Part shown: piece after piece, positions 28,130 to 36,013 of the stretch
How the letters are laid out: every line of letters begins with the position of its first letter
Position numbering within the stretch: position 1 is the stretch's first letter
DNA from: Aggregicoccus sp. 17bor-14
Lineage (GTDB): Bacteria; Myxococcota; Myxococcia; Myxococcales; Myxococcaceae
Direction of reading: 5' to 3'
Assembly: GCF_009659535.1 (NCBI RefSeq)
Contig: NZ_VJZZ01000004.1
Location: 434,001-498,000, forward strand
DNA length: 64,000 bases
Position numbers and translations under genes: made by a program
Notes under the pieces: model-generated
The model's database searches: none
Told to the model about the DNA's origin: nothing
The model's input: the letters and a program-made list of their open reading frames with translations, nothing else

Positions 28130-28957
28130 CTAGCGGTGCTGCCAGCGCATCTGCGCGAGGTAGCCCGCGGCGAGCTGCTGGCACTCGGCGGCGATGCCCG
28201 GCGCACACGCGAGCACGTCTCCGCGCGCGAGCGTGAAGGGCGCCCCGTCCACGTGGGTCAACACGCCGCCCGCCTCCTGCATCAGCAGCGCGCCGGCCGC
28301 GATGTCCCAGGGCTTGAGCCCCAGCTCGAAGAAGGCGTCGTAACGGCCCCCCGCCACGTACGCGAGATCCAGCGCCGCGCTGCCCATCCGCCGGATGCCC
28401 CGTGCGCGCGGGATGAACTGGTTCAAGAGCCCCATCGGCACCTCGGGGCGCTCGTGCACGTCGTAGGGGAAGCCCGTGCCCACCAGTGCCTGGGAGAGCT
28501 TCGCCGTGCTGCTTGCGCGCAGGGGCGCGCCGTTGAGCGTGGCGCCCTGCCCTCGCGCCGCGGAGTAGAGCTCGCCGCGCAGGGGCTCGTAGATGGCGCC
28601 GGCCAGCAGCCCTTCGGGTGAGTCCACCGCGACGCTCACGCAGAAGTGCGGCACCCGGTGCGCGTAGTTCGTGGTGCCATCCAGCGGGTCCACGATCCAC
28701 CGCAGCCCCGTGCCGCCCGAGGCAGATGCGGCGCTGAAGCCGCTCTCCTCCGCGAGCACTGCGTGCTCCGGATGGCGCGCGCGCAGGAAGGAGAGCAGCT
28801 CGGCCTCCGACGCCTTGTCCGCGTCCGTCACCAGGTCGATGCCGCCCTTGAACTCGATGGTGCGCGCCCCGGAGAAGCGCTCGGCGAGGACGCGGCCTGC
28901 GCGCTGCGCAGCCTCCTCGGCGCTGCGGCGCAACGTGTTCAGCATCGAGGGGTCCAT
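28130..28957 (-). CDS. Inositol monophosphatase family protein
   Basis: 275 residues from the ATG at 28957, which has an AAGGAG site; the longer open frame upstream has no good start. All three metal motifs are present: LAEESG, the WIVDPLDGTTNYAH signature, and KPWDIAAGALLMQEAGG. Members hydrolyse inositol phosphates or related sugar or nucleotide phosphates with Mg2+. TDADKASEAELLSFL fits the N-terminal helix region. Size is normal. It follows the TlpA-like gene after a 127-base gap containing a REP-like palindrome, so it may be separately transcribed. Confidence 0.92.
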   Translation of the reverse strand: MDPSMLNTLRRSAEEAAQRAGRVLAERFSGARTIEFKGGIDLVTDADKASEAELLSFLRARHPEHAVLAEESGFSAASASGGTGLRWIVDPLDGTTNYAHRVPHFCVSVAVDSPEGLLAGAIYEPLRGELYSAARGQGATLNGAPLRASSTAKLSQALVGTGFPYDVHERPEVPMGLLNQFIPRARGIRRMGSAALDLAYVAGGRYDAFFELGLKPWDIAAGALLMQEAGGVLTHVDGAPFTLARGDVLACAPGIAAECQQLAAGYLAQMRWQHR

Positions 28958-29000
28958 GGTCCGTACTCCTTCTCGCGCGTCACACGGGTGAGGAGCCTCT

Positions 29001-29037
29001 TCCCTCACCCCGACCCTCTCCCAGAGGGAGAGGGGAC
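29001..29037. repeat. REP-like palindromic repeat, copy 1
   Basis: A 37-base unit whose core CCCTCTCCCAGAGGGAGAGG contains an inverted repeat, lying between the TlpA-like and IMPase genes. It matches a second copy at 63328-63364 at 35 of 37 positions. Such GC-rich palindromes are often intergenic transcript ends or targets of REP-associated transposases; no transposase is seen here. Confidence 0.7.
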
Positions 29038-29084
29038 GGCTTCGCTCACCTGCTTCAGCGTCTGCCGGTTTCAGCGTTTGCCTT

Positions 29085-29636
29085 CTACCCCTCCGGCTGC
29101 GGCTCGGCGAGCAGCGCTTCGATCTCGGTGCGGTACTGGCGCAAGAGCGAGCCCGTGTCCCCCACCGCGCTCTCGTGCTTCTTGCGCACCACGCCGCTGC
29201 GGTCGATGAGGTAGGCGGTCGGCAGGACGCCCAGCCCGAGCACCTGCTCGGCCACGCCCGCGTCCTTGCCCACCAGCACCGGCACGTTCACGTGGAACTC
29301 GTCGAGGAAGGGCTGGATGGCGCGTGGATCCTCGTCCACGTTGAACGCGTACACCTTGAGCCCGCGCTCGCCGTAGAGGCGCTGCAGCTCCGTGTACACG
29401 GGCAGCGTGTCGCGGCAGGGCATGCACCAGGTGGCCCACACGTCGAGCAGCACCACGCTGCCGCGCTCGCCCTCGAGCGACCACGGCTCCCCGCCCGGGA
29501 AGCGCTGCAAGTGGAGCTCGAGCGGGGTCCCCTTGCCCTTCTCCGCGGCTTCCACCGGCACAGGCTTCTTCTGCTCCGGCGAGTGGGCGCAGCTCGCCAG
29601 GGCGAGCAGCGCCGCCGCGGCGAGCGCCGCCCTCAC
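29085..29636 (-). CDS. TlpA/ResA-type thioredoxin-fold lipoprotein
   Basis: 183 residues from a GTG that overlaps the mpl stop codon (GTGA). A signal peptide ends in LALASCAHS, consistent with a lipoprotein facing the periplasm. The thioredoxin-fold active site is VWATWCMPCRDTLPVYTEL, with the WCxxC pair, and the cis-proline region is LGVLPTAYLIDRSGVV. Such proteins reduce disulphides during cytochrome or envelope protein assembly. Its place directly behind mpl is unusual for this family; the coupling shows shared transcription, not necessarily shared function. Confidence 0.88.
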   Translation of the reverse strand: MRAALAAAALLALASCAHSPEQKKPVPVEAAEKGKGTPLELHLQRFPGGEPWSLEGERGSVVLLDVWATWCMPCRDTLPVYTELQRLYGERGLKVYAFNVDEDPRAIQPFLDEFHVNVPVLVGKDAGVAEQVLGLGVLPTAYLIDRSGVVRKKHESAVGDTGSLLRQYRTEIEALLAEPQPEG

Positions 29637-31126
29637 TTCGCGCTCCCCGCGAAGCGTGCGCGCAGCGCCGGCAGCAGCTTGTCGATGAAGCCGCCGAAGC
29701 TGCCGTTGCTCATCACCAGCAGCACGTCGCCGGGCTTGGCCTCGCTCGCCGCGCGCTCCACCAACACGGGGACCTCGGTGGCGCCGTCCGCCGCGATGCC
29801 CTGGTCGCCGAGCGCCTGCACCAGCTTCGGCACGTTCAGCTCCTGGTCCAGGGGCACCTTGTCGTGGTGCTCGGGCACCTTGAGGCTCGCGCGCGCGGCG
29901 CCCGTGAAGGCGTGGGCGTAGTCCTCCTGGTGGATGTTGCGGCGGCTGGTGTTCGAGCGCGGCTCGAAGATGGCCCAGAGCCGGCGCTCGGGGTAGCGGT
30001 GGCGGATGGCCTGGATGGTCTCCCGCACGGCCGTGGGGTGGTGCGCGAAGTCGTCCACCACGAGCACGCCGCCCACCTCGCCGCGCACCTCCTGGCGCCG
30101 CTTCACGCCCTGGAAGCTCGCGAGCCCCTTGGCGATCTCCTCGAAGGAGAGGCCGAGGCCGCGCGCCGCCGCGATGACGCCCAGCGCGTTCTCCACGTTG
30201 TGCGCGCCGCTCATGGGCAGCTTCACCGTGCCCAGGGCCTTGCCCTTCTCCAGCACCTCGAAGCGCGCGCCCTCGGGGCCGAAGGAGACGCCGCGCGGCG
30301 TGTAGTCCGCCTGCGCGCCCTCCTTCGCCACGTAGGTGACCACCTCACTCTTCGCGGCCTTCGCGAGCGCCACCGCGTTCGGGTACGCGGCGCACACCGC
30401 GAGCCGGCCGCCCTGCGGCATCAGGCGCACGAACTTGTCGAAGGTGGCCTCGTAGTGCGGCAGGTCGCGGAAGATGTCCGCGTGGTCGTACTCCACGCTG
30501 GTGAGGATGGCGGTGCGCGGCCGGTAGTGCAGGAACTTGCTGCCCTTGTCCCAGTACGCGGTGTCGTACTCGTCGCCCTCGACGACGAAGTGCGCGCCCT
30601 TGCCCACGCGGTAGTTGCCCGCGTAGTTCTGGGTCACGCCGCCCACGAGGAAGGAGGGGTCCCTCCCCGCCTCCACCAGCACGTGCGCCATGAGGCTGCT
30701 CGTCGTGGTCTTGCCGTGCGTGCCGGCTACCACCACCGAGTGCGCGTGCTCGAGGAAGAGCGAGCCCAGGGCGGCCGGGAAGCTCATCTGCTTCAGCCCC
30801 CGCTCGCGCACCGCCGTGGCCTCCGGGTTCACCCGGCGGATGACGTTGCCGATGATGACCAGGTCCGGCTTCGCGCGGTCGAGGTTCTGCGGGCTGTAGG
30901 GCGTCATCACCGGGATGCCCCAGGTCTCCAGCATGGTGCTCATGGGCGGGTAGACGTTCTCGTCCGAGCCCGTCACCTCGTAGCCCGCCGCCTTGAGCAT
31001 GCCGGCGAAGGAGCCCATGCCGGTGCCGCCCACGCCCACCAGGTGGATGCGGCGCACGCTCTTGGGGTCCAGGGTGTCCAGCACGTTGCCGTTGTCCTGC
31101 TGCTGCTGCGCTTGCTGCTCAGCCAT
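29633..31126 (-). CDS. mpl: UDP-MurNAc:tripeptide ligase Mpl
   Basis: 497 residues; a Gln-rich start MAEQQAQQQQDNG precedes the Mur-ligase fold. Mpl joins recycled L-Ala-gamma-D-Glu-meso-DAP to UDP-MurNAc in the cytoplasm. The N-terminal domain has IHLVGVGGTGMGSFAGML, the central ATP site VVVAGTHGKTTTSSLMAHV, and the substrate region VEGDEYDTAYWDKGSK. The third domain has VDDFAHHPTAVRETIQ. The order matches the Mpl branch rather than MurC. It overlaps the upstream hydrolase gene by 8 bases and the TlpA-like gene by 4, within a peptidoglycan-recycling operon. Confidence 0.95.
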   Translation of the reverse strand: MAEQQAQQQQDNGNVLDTLDPKSVRRIHLVGVGGTGMGSFAGMLKAAGYEVTGSDENVYPPMSTMLETWGIPVMTPYSPQNLDRAKPDLVIIGNVIRRVNPEATAVRERGLKQMSFPAALGSLFLEHAHSVVVAGTHGKTTTSSLMAHVLVEAGRDPSFLVGGVTQNYAGNYRVGKGAHFVVEGDEYDTAYWDKGSKFLHYRPRTAILTSVEYDHADIFRDLPHYEATFDKFVRLMPQGGRLAVCAAYPNAVALAKAAKSEVVTYVAKEGAQADYTPRGVSFGPEGARFEVLEKGKALGTVKLPMSGAHNVENALGVIAAARGLGLSFEEIAKGLASFQGVKRRQEVRGEVGGVLVVDDFAHHPTAVRETIQAIRHRYPERRLWAIFEPRSNTSRRNIHQEDYAHAFTGAARASLKVPEHHDKVPLDQELNVPKLVQALGDQGIAADGATEVPVLVERAASEAKPGDVLLVMSNGSFGGFIDKLLPALRARFAGSAK

Positions 31127-32288
31127 GGTGTCCTTCGCTCTCCTGGATGAGGCCCAGTGCCTCCACGACGGCGTCGTGGAAGAGGGGGCGGAACTCGCGG
31201 ATGCGGTTGTCCGTGCGGCCCTGCGCCACGCGGTTGGTGACCAGCGCCACCACGAGCGCGCGGCGCAGGTCCACCCAGAGACTGGTGCCGGTGAAGCCGA
31301 GGTGCCCCACCGCGCCGGGCGGCAGGTTGCCCAGGTGCTGGCCCGCGCTCGAGCCCTCCTTCGAGGGCGAGTCGAAGCCCATGCTGCGCGTGCTGCCGGG
31401 CACCTTCGTGTCCGTGGCGAGCGCGCGGTGCCACAGCGGGCCCGGCGCGAGGTGCCCAGCATTGGTGCAGTCCGCGAGCACCGCCTGGCCGAGCCGCGCC
31501 ACGTCCACCGCCGTGCCGAAGAGGCCCGCGTGTCCCGCCACCCCGTCCATCACCCAGGCGTTGTCGTCGTCCACCTCGCCCGGGTGCGAGGCGGTGCTGG
31601 GGAGCGCCGGCCACAGGCCCTCCTGCCCGGGCGCGGGCTCGCGCGGGCGCGTGGCGCCAGTGGGCGCCGCGGCGCCGTCCGCCGGGAAGTCGCTCAGGCG
31701 CTGGAAGCGCGCAGAGAGGCCCAGGGGCTCGGCCACCTCGCGGCCGTAGAGGACGTCCAGGGGGGCGCCGCCCGCGCGCGCGAGGATCTCCCCCAGCAGG
31801 ATGAAGCCCACGTCGCTGTACACCGCGCGGGTGCCGGGCGCTTGCGCGAGCGGAGTCGCGGCAGCGGCCTGGACCACGGACTCGCGGACCTCGGCGCGCA
31901 GGGTGCTCTTGCAATCCGGTTGCAGGAGCTCGGGGTGCTTCTGCAGGGCCTCCGCGAAGAAGGGCACGAAGGCGGGCAGCCCCGAGCGGTGGTAGAGCAG
32001 GTCCGCCACGGTGGCGCCTGCGTCGGCGACGGGGCTGCCGGGGAAGAAGCGCGAGAGCGGCGTCTCGGGGCCGAGCTTTCCCTGCGTCCACAGGCGCAGG
32101 AACAGCGGCGTGGTGCTCATCACCTTGGTGAGCGAGGCGAGGTCGAAGCGCGTCTCGCCCGTGGCCGCGCCCGCGACGCCGCCGTACACCTGCACGCCCG
32201 CGTGCAGCACCACCGCCTGGGCCGCGGGGAAGAGCCCCAGCTCCACGCCCTGGTCGAGCAGCTCCTGCAGCACCGAGAGCCGGCTCAT
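31119..32288 (-). CDS. Class C beta-lactamase/serine hydrolase family protein
   Basis: 389 residues. The serine-acylating fold is clear: FDLASLTKVMSTT carries the SxxK catalytic pair (Ser52, Lys55), YSDVGFILLGEIL the YxN-like tyrosine, and VGHLGFTGTSLWVD the HTG-like strand near the end. No signal peptide is visible, so it probably works in the cytoplasm, unlike most penicillin-binding relatives. Its ATG overlaps the ldcA-like stop by 4 bases and its end overlaps the mpl start by 8. Position suggests an esterase or peptidase acting on murein fragments, but the substrate is inferred. Confidence 0.9.
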   Translation of the reverse strand: MSRLSVLQELLDQGVELGLFPAAQAVVLHAGVQVYGGVAGAATGETRFDLASLTKVMSTTPLFLRLWTQGKLGPETPLSRFFPGSPVADAGATVADLLYHRSGLPAFVPFFAEALQKHPELLQPDCKSTLRAEVRESVVQAAAATPLAQAPGTRAVYSDVGFILLGEILARAGGAPLDVLYGREVAEPLGLSARFQRLSDFPADGAAAPTGATRPREPAPGQEGLWPALPSTASHPGEVDDDNAWVMDGVAGHAGLFGTAVDVARLGQAVLADCTNAGHLAPGPLWHRALATDTKVPGSTRSMGFDSPSKEGSSAGQHLGNLPPGAVGHLGFTGTSLWVDLRRALVVALVTNRVAQGRTDNRIREFRPLFHDAVVEALGLIQESEGHHG

Positions 32289-33199
32289 CCCTGCACCGCC
32301 CCTTCGAGGAAGGTGAGGCGGCAGTCGCCCGCGTCCAGGCGCACGCGCGTGCCGAGGGCCACGGGCTGGTTGATCTCGGCGTGGCCGATGCGGAAGCCCG
32401 CCGCGCACGGCAGGCCCGTCTCTTCGGCCAGGGCGCGCAGCACGTCCTGGCTGTCGTAGCCCGCGTCCTTCTCCTCGCAGCCGTTGAAGTCGCCGAGCAC
32501 GATGCCGGCCACCTGCGTGAAGACGCCCGCAAGCCGCAGGTGCGTCCACATCCGGTCGAGGCGGTAGGGGCGCTCGCCCACGTCCTCGAGCAGGAGCACG
32601 GTGCCCGCGAAGGACGGCAGGTAGGGGGTGCCCAGCAGGCGCGTGAGGACGGAGAGGTTTCCGCCCACGAGCGTTCCTTCCGCGCGGCCCGGGACGAGGG
32701 GGCGGGTGCCCTCGAGGGGGGGCGCAGGCTCGGGGGACTCGAGGAGCCGGAAGAGGCGCTCCACCACGTCCGCGGGCTGCTTGCCCAGCTGCGTGAGGAC
32801 GGGGGCGTGGAGGCTCACGCGGCCGAGCGCCTGCTGCGCGAGGTGCAGCGCCGTGATGTCCGAGAAGCCCACCAGCGACGAGGGCGCCGCGTCCGCGAGC
32901 GGCAGTCCGGGCAGGAGGCGCATCGCACCGTAGCCCCCGCGCGCGCAGAAGATCGCGCGCGCCTCGCGGTCCAGGAGCGCCGCGCGCAGCTCCTCGCCGC
33001 GGCGCGCGTCATCGCCTGCGAGGTAGCGGTGGGCGGAGAAGAGATCCTCCCGGTGCCGCACCCGGAAGCGCGCGGAGAGCAGCGCGAGCCCCGCGTCGAA
33101 GCTCGGGCGGTCGAAGGGCCCCGCCGGAGCCACGACGTGCACGGCATCCTGTGGGCGCAGCGGGAGGGGTTTCTGCCAGGCGGACACGCCCTGCCTCAT
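32285..33199 (-). CDS. ldcA: Muramoyltetrapeptide L,D-carboxypeptidase, LdcA-like (S66)
   Basis: 304 residues. Removes the terminal D-alanine of murein tetrapeptides so that Mpl can reuse the tripeptide. The predicted catalytic residues are Ser113 in SLVGFSDITALH, Glu205 in LLLEDVGERPYR and His273 in GFRIGHAEINQPV, matching the Ser-Glu-His arrangement of S66 enzymes. FCARGGYGAMRLLPGL is also conserved. No signal peptide, so cytoplasmic recycling is likely. The rsmB-like gene begins 53 bases upstream; the hydrolase gene overlaps by 4 bases. Confidence 0.93.
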   Translation of the reverse strand: MRQGVSAWQKPLPLRPQDAVHVVAPAGPFDRPSFDAGLALLSARFRVRHREDLFSAHRYLAGDDARRGEELRAALLDREARAIFCARGGYGAMRLLPGLPLADAAPSSLVGFSDITALHLAQQALGRVSLHAPVLTQLGKQPADVVERLFRLLESPEPAPPLEGTRPLVPGRAEGTLVGGNLSVLTRLLGTPYLPSFAGTVLLLEDVGERPYRLDRMWTHLRLAGVFTQVAGIVLGDFNGCEEKDAGYDSQDVLRALAEETGLPCAAGFRIGHAEINQPVALGTRVRLDAGDCRLTFLEGAVQG

Positions 33200-33252
33200 A
33201 GCACCTGGGGTGCGGGGCACCTCAGGCTTCGCGCACCGGGCCCGGGCTTTGG

Positions 33253-34560
33253 TCAGCGGGTGGGCAGGTCGTGGAGCGGACGGGCATCCGCCCTCTCGAG
33301 GACGGCGGCGAAGAAGCCGTCCGTGCCGTGGCGGTGCGGGAAGGTGGCGAGGAAGTCGCCCTGCAGGAGCGAGGAGTCGACTCCCGTGGGGCGGACGAGG
33401 TGGAAGTCTGGGTGCTCGGTGAGGAAGGAAGCGACCTGCGCCGCGTTCTCTGCCCCGTTCAGCGTGCAGGTCGCGTAGACGAGGCGGCCCCCGGGGCGCA
33501 CGTGGCGGGCGGCGTCCCGCAGCAGCCCGGCCTGCACGGGCAGCCAGCGCGTGAGGGCGTCCTCGCCGAGGCGAAAGCGCAGGTCGGGCCCGCGCCGCAG
33601 CGTGCCCAGCTCCGAGCAGGGGGCATCCACCAGGACCCGGTCCACCTGGAGCTCGGGGCCGGGAGGGGCGCGGAGCAGCTCGAGCCGGCGCAGGCCTGCG
33701 CGGGCGGCGCGCTGCAGGAGCCGGTCGAGGCGGCCTGCGTCCGGGTCGTACGCGAGCAGGCGCCCCGTGTCCCCCATCGCCGCGCCCAGCTGCAGCGTCT
33801 TGCCGCCCGCGCCGGCGCACAGGTCCAGCACGCTATCTCCGGGCCGTGCCTCCATGAGGAGCCCGAGCAGCTGGCTGCCCTCGTCCTGGACCTCGAAAAG
33901 CCCCTCCTGCCCGGCTGCGATTCCGTAGAGGTTTGGGCGCGCGCCGCCCGGCCCCTGCACGTGCAGCGCGAGCGGGCTGTAGCGGCCCGGCGTCACCGTG
34001 AGTCCCTCCGCCTCGAGCCGGGCGGCGAGCGCGTCGCGCGTGGTGCGCAGGGTGTTCGTGCGCAGGGTGATGGGCGCCGGAACGTTGAGGTGGGCGCAGA
34101 GCGCGTCGGCCTCCTCGCCCAGCTCGCGCACGAGGTGCTCCGCGAGCCAGTCCGGCAGCGAGTGGCGCAGGGCGAGCGCCTCGGGCTCTTCGAGGCGGAG
34201 GGGCAAGGGCTCGGGGAGACCCGCGAGCCGGGCCGCCTCGGGCGCCGATACCCCGGCGAGGGCGTGGAGGAGGGCGAAGAGGTGCGCTGCCGCCGAGGGC
34301 TCCCCTCCCCTGAGGTGGAAGACGAGCCGGCGCCGCCACAGGCCCACGTTGAACACGGCCTCGACCAGGGCGCGGCGCTGCTCGGAGCCGAGGGCGCGGT
34401 GATCACGCAGAGTGCGATCCAGCACGCGCTCGGCGGCTGTCCCCCCCAGGACCCGGGCGATGGCCGCCCCGGCGACTTCTGCGAGTCCCGAGAGCGCCTC
34501 CCATGGCTGTGCACGCAATCGTGCGAGTGAATCGAACGGCGGAGTTGACAGGGCAGGCAC
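33253..34560 (-). CDS. RsmB-like rRNA (cytosine-C5) methyltransferase
   Basis: 435 residues from a GTG with an AGGGA site. The N-terminal half resembles a NusB-like RNA-binding domain (LDRTLRDHRALGSEQRRALVE). The SAM-binding motif is LDLCAGAGGKTLQLGAAMG, motif IV is VDAPCSELGTLRRGPDLRFR and motif VI is VYATCTLNGAENAAQV, giving the two-cysteine pair of the NOL1/NOP2/Sun family. It probably methylates C967 of 16S rRNA as RsmB, although other members of the family look similar. Its start lies under a tRNA-Asn promoter on the opposite strand. Confidence 0.9.
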   Translation of the reverse strand: MPALSTPPFDSLARLRAQPWEALSGLAEVAGAAIARVLGGTAAERVLDRTLRDHRALGSEQRRALVEAVFNVGLWRRRLVFHLRGGEPSAAAHLFALLHALAGVSAPEAARLAGLPEPLPLRLEEPEALALRHSLPDWLAEHLVRELGEEADALCAHLNVPAPITLRTNTLRTTRDALAARLEAEGLTVTPGRYSPLALHVQGPGGARPNLYGIAAGQEGLFEVQDEGSQLLGLLMEARPGDSVLDLCAGAGGKTLQLGAAMGDTGRLLAYDPDAGRLDRLLQRAARAGLRRLELLRAPPGPELQVDRVLVDAPCSELGTLRRGPDLRFRLGEDALTRWLPVQAGLLRDAARHVRPGGRLVYATCTLNGAENAAQVASFLTEHPDFHLVRPTGVDSSLLQGDFLATFPHRHGTDGFFAAVLERADARPLHDLPTR

Positions 34561-34573
34561 GGTTCCCTAAATA
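34545..34573 (+). promoter_or_regulatory. Near-consensus sigma-70 promoter for tRNA-Asn
   Basis: TTGACA at 34545-34550, a 17-base spacer, and TAAATA at 34568-34573. The tRNA-Asn gene starts 34 bases beyond the -10 box. The -35 box and spacer overlap the first codons of the rsmB-like gene on the other strand, so the two genes may interfere with each other. Confidence 0.8.
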
Positions 34574-34607
34574 GCGCGTCGCCGCAGCGCACCGCGGAGA
34601 GTCACAT

Positions 34608-34680
34608 TCCCCGATAGCTCAGCTGGTAGAGCGGGTGACTGTTAATCACCATGTCCGTGGTTCGAGTCCACGTCGGGGAG
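34608..34680 (+). tRNA. tRNA-Asn (anticodon GUU)
   Basis: A 73-base tRNA with acceptor TCCCCGA pairing with TCGGGGA, discriminator G, and no encoded CCA. Stem GGTGA/TCACC encloses CTGTTAA, giving anticodon GTT. T-arm GTGG-TTCGAGT-CCAC is intact. A strong hairpin follows 20 bases later. Confidence 0.96.
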
Positions 34681-34699
34681 CACGAATAGCTTCGGAATG

Positions 34700-34731
34700 A
34701 CGGGCGGTCGGGAGCAATCCCGACCGCCCGT
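34700..34731 (+). terminator. Strong hairpin terminator after tRNA-Asn
   Basis: Perfect 14-base arms (ACGGGCGGTCGGGA / TCCCGACCGCCCGT) around GCAA, followed by TTGCCGTT. The stem starts 20 bases after the tRNA. The minus-strand hydrolase gene ends 80 bases further on, so the hairpin may be used from both sides. Confidence 0.85.
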
Positions 34732-34810
34732 TGCCGTTGCGGGCCTCTGCCGGTCCCGGCCCAGCGCCGTGCATGCTCACGCGGGTGAGCGCGAGGCTGC
34801 GGCGGGTTCG

Positions 34811-35854
34811 TCAGAATCGGTCCACGTCCTGGATGGCCTGCACGAAGGCGCCCGGCGCCTCCTGCGGCAGGTTGTGGCCCACGCCGCCCTTGATCACCCG
34901 GTGCGCGTACTTGCCGACGAACTTCGCCGCGTAGGCGCTCGCGGGCGGATGCGGCGCTCCGTTGGCGTCCCCCTCGAGCGTGATGGTCGGGACCGTGATG
35001 GCCGGCTGGAGCGCCAGCTTCTGCTCCAGGGCGTCGTACTGCGGCTCTCCCTTTGCGAGGCCGAGCCGCCAGCGATAGTTGTGGATGACGATGTCGACGT
35101 GGTCGGGGTTGTCGAGCGCGCGGGCGCTCGCATCGAAGGTCGCGTCACTGAAGCGCCACTGCGGGGAGGCCGTGCTCCAGATGAGGCGCGCGAACTCGCG
35201 GCGGTACTTCTCGTACCCCGCGCGGCCCCGCTCCGTGGCGAAGTAGTACTGGTACCACCACTGGTGCTCGGCCTCGGGGAGGAGCGGGACGCCGGCCTGG
35301 GCCGGGTTCCCGATGAGATAGCCGCTCACCGACACCATGGCCTTGCACCGCTCCGGCCACAGCGCGGCCACGATGTTGGCCGTGCGCGCGCCCCAGTCGA
35401 CGCCGCCGACGACAGCCCGCTCGATCCCGAGTGCATCCAGCAGAGCGATGGCGTCGCGCCCGAGCGCCGACTGCTGACCGTTGCGCAGGGCATCGCTCGC
35501 GCGGAACCGGGTCGAGCCATAGCCGCGAAGATACGGGACGAGCACGCGAAACCCCGCCGCTGCGAGCCTCGGTGCGACCTCCGCGTAGGTGTGCACGTCG
35601 TACGGCCACCCGTGGAGCAGCAGGACCGCCGGCCCCCTGGCGGGCCCGGCCTCGACGTAGCCGATGTCGAGGGCGCCGGCCTCGACCTGCTTCAGCGTGC
35701 CGAAAGCCGGGCGCGTGCCTTCCGCCCCCTTCGGGTCGAGGGCTTTGGTCGCGGCTTCGGCCGCGGTGCTGAGCCACGGGACGGCCAGCACCGTGGCGGC
35801 GGTGCCGAGGAGCCGGCGGCGGTCCGGATCGATGTCGTCTGGAGAGCGGCGCAT
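34811..35854 (-). CDS. Tat-exported epoxide-hydrolase-like alpha/beta hydrolase
   Basis: 347 residues. A twin-arginine signal (DRRRLLGTAATVLAVPWLS) directs folded export to the periplasm. The alpha/beta hydrolase core has the oxyanion HGWP (LLLHGWPYDVHTY), the nucleophile Asp in VGGVDWGARTANI in place of the usual Ser, and the base His in VIKGGVGHNLPQEAPG. Asp-nucleophile members include epoxide hydrolases and haloalkane dehalogenases; HGWP plus the DWG type favours an epoxide hydrolase. Its start has a 159-base gap to the channel-like gene. The substrate is unknown. Confidence 0.88.
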   Translation of the reverse strand: MRRSPDDIDPDRRRLLGTAATVLAVPWLSTAAEAATKALDPKGAEGTRPAFGTLKQVEAGALDIGYVEAGPARGPAVLLLHGWPYDVHTYAEVAPRLAAAGFRVLVPYLRGYGSTRFRASDALRNGQQSALGRDAIALLDALGIERAVVGGVDWGARTANIVAALWPERCKAMVSVSGYLIGNPAQAGVPLLPEAEHQWWYQYYFATERGRAGYEKYRREFARLIWSTASPQWRFSDATFDASARALDNPDHVDIVIHNYRWRLGLAKGEPQYDALEQKLALQPAITVPTITLEGDANGAPHPPASAYAAKFVGKYAHRVIKGGVGHNLPQEAPGAFVQAIQDVDRF

Positions 35855-36013
35855 GACGGGTCGCTAGCGCCCGAGCGCCCCGGGCAACATCGGACCCGAG
35901 GGCGGGGCCCAGCTCGCCCCGCCTTCGGCACACCCAGGGCTGCGCAGCGCGCCAACGGTGGCGGCAGACCATGTTCCGGGGGAACGCTCACTCCCCCGCT
36001 CGCCGCCTGCGCA

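Noticed and set aside
32285-33199. Possible loss of the catalytic Ser in the LdcA-like protein because RGGYGAMR has Ala
   Set aside because: On reflection the S66 nucleophile is the Ser in the following GFSD motif (Ser113), with Glu205 and His273 also present, so the site appears intact.
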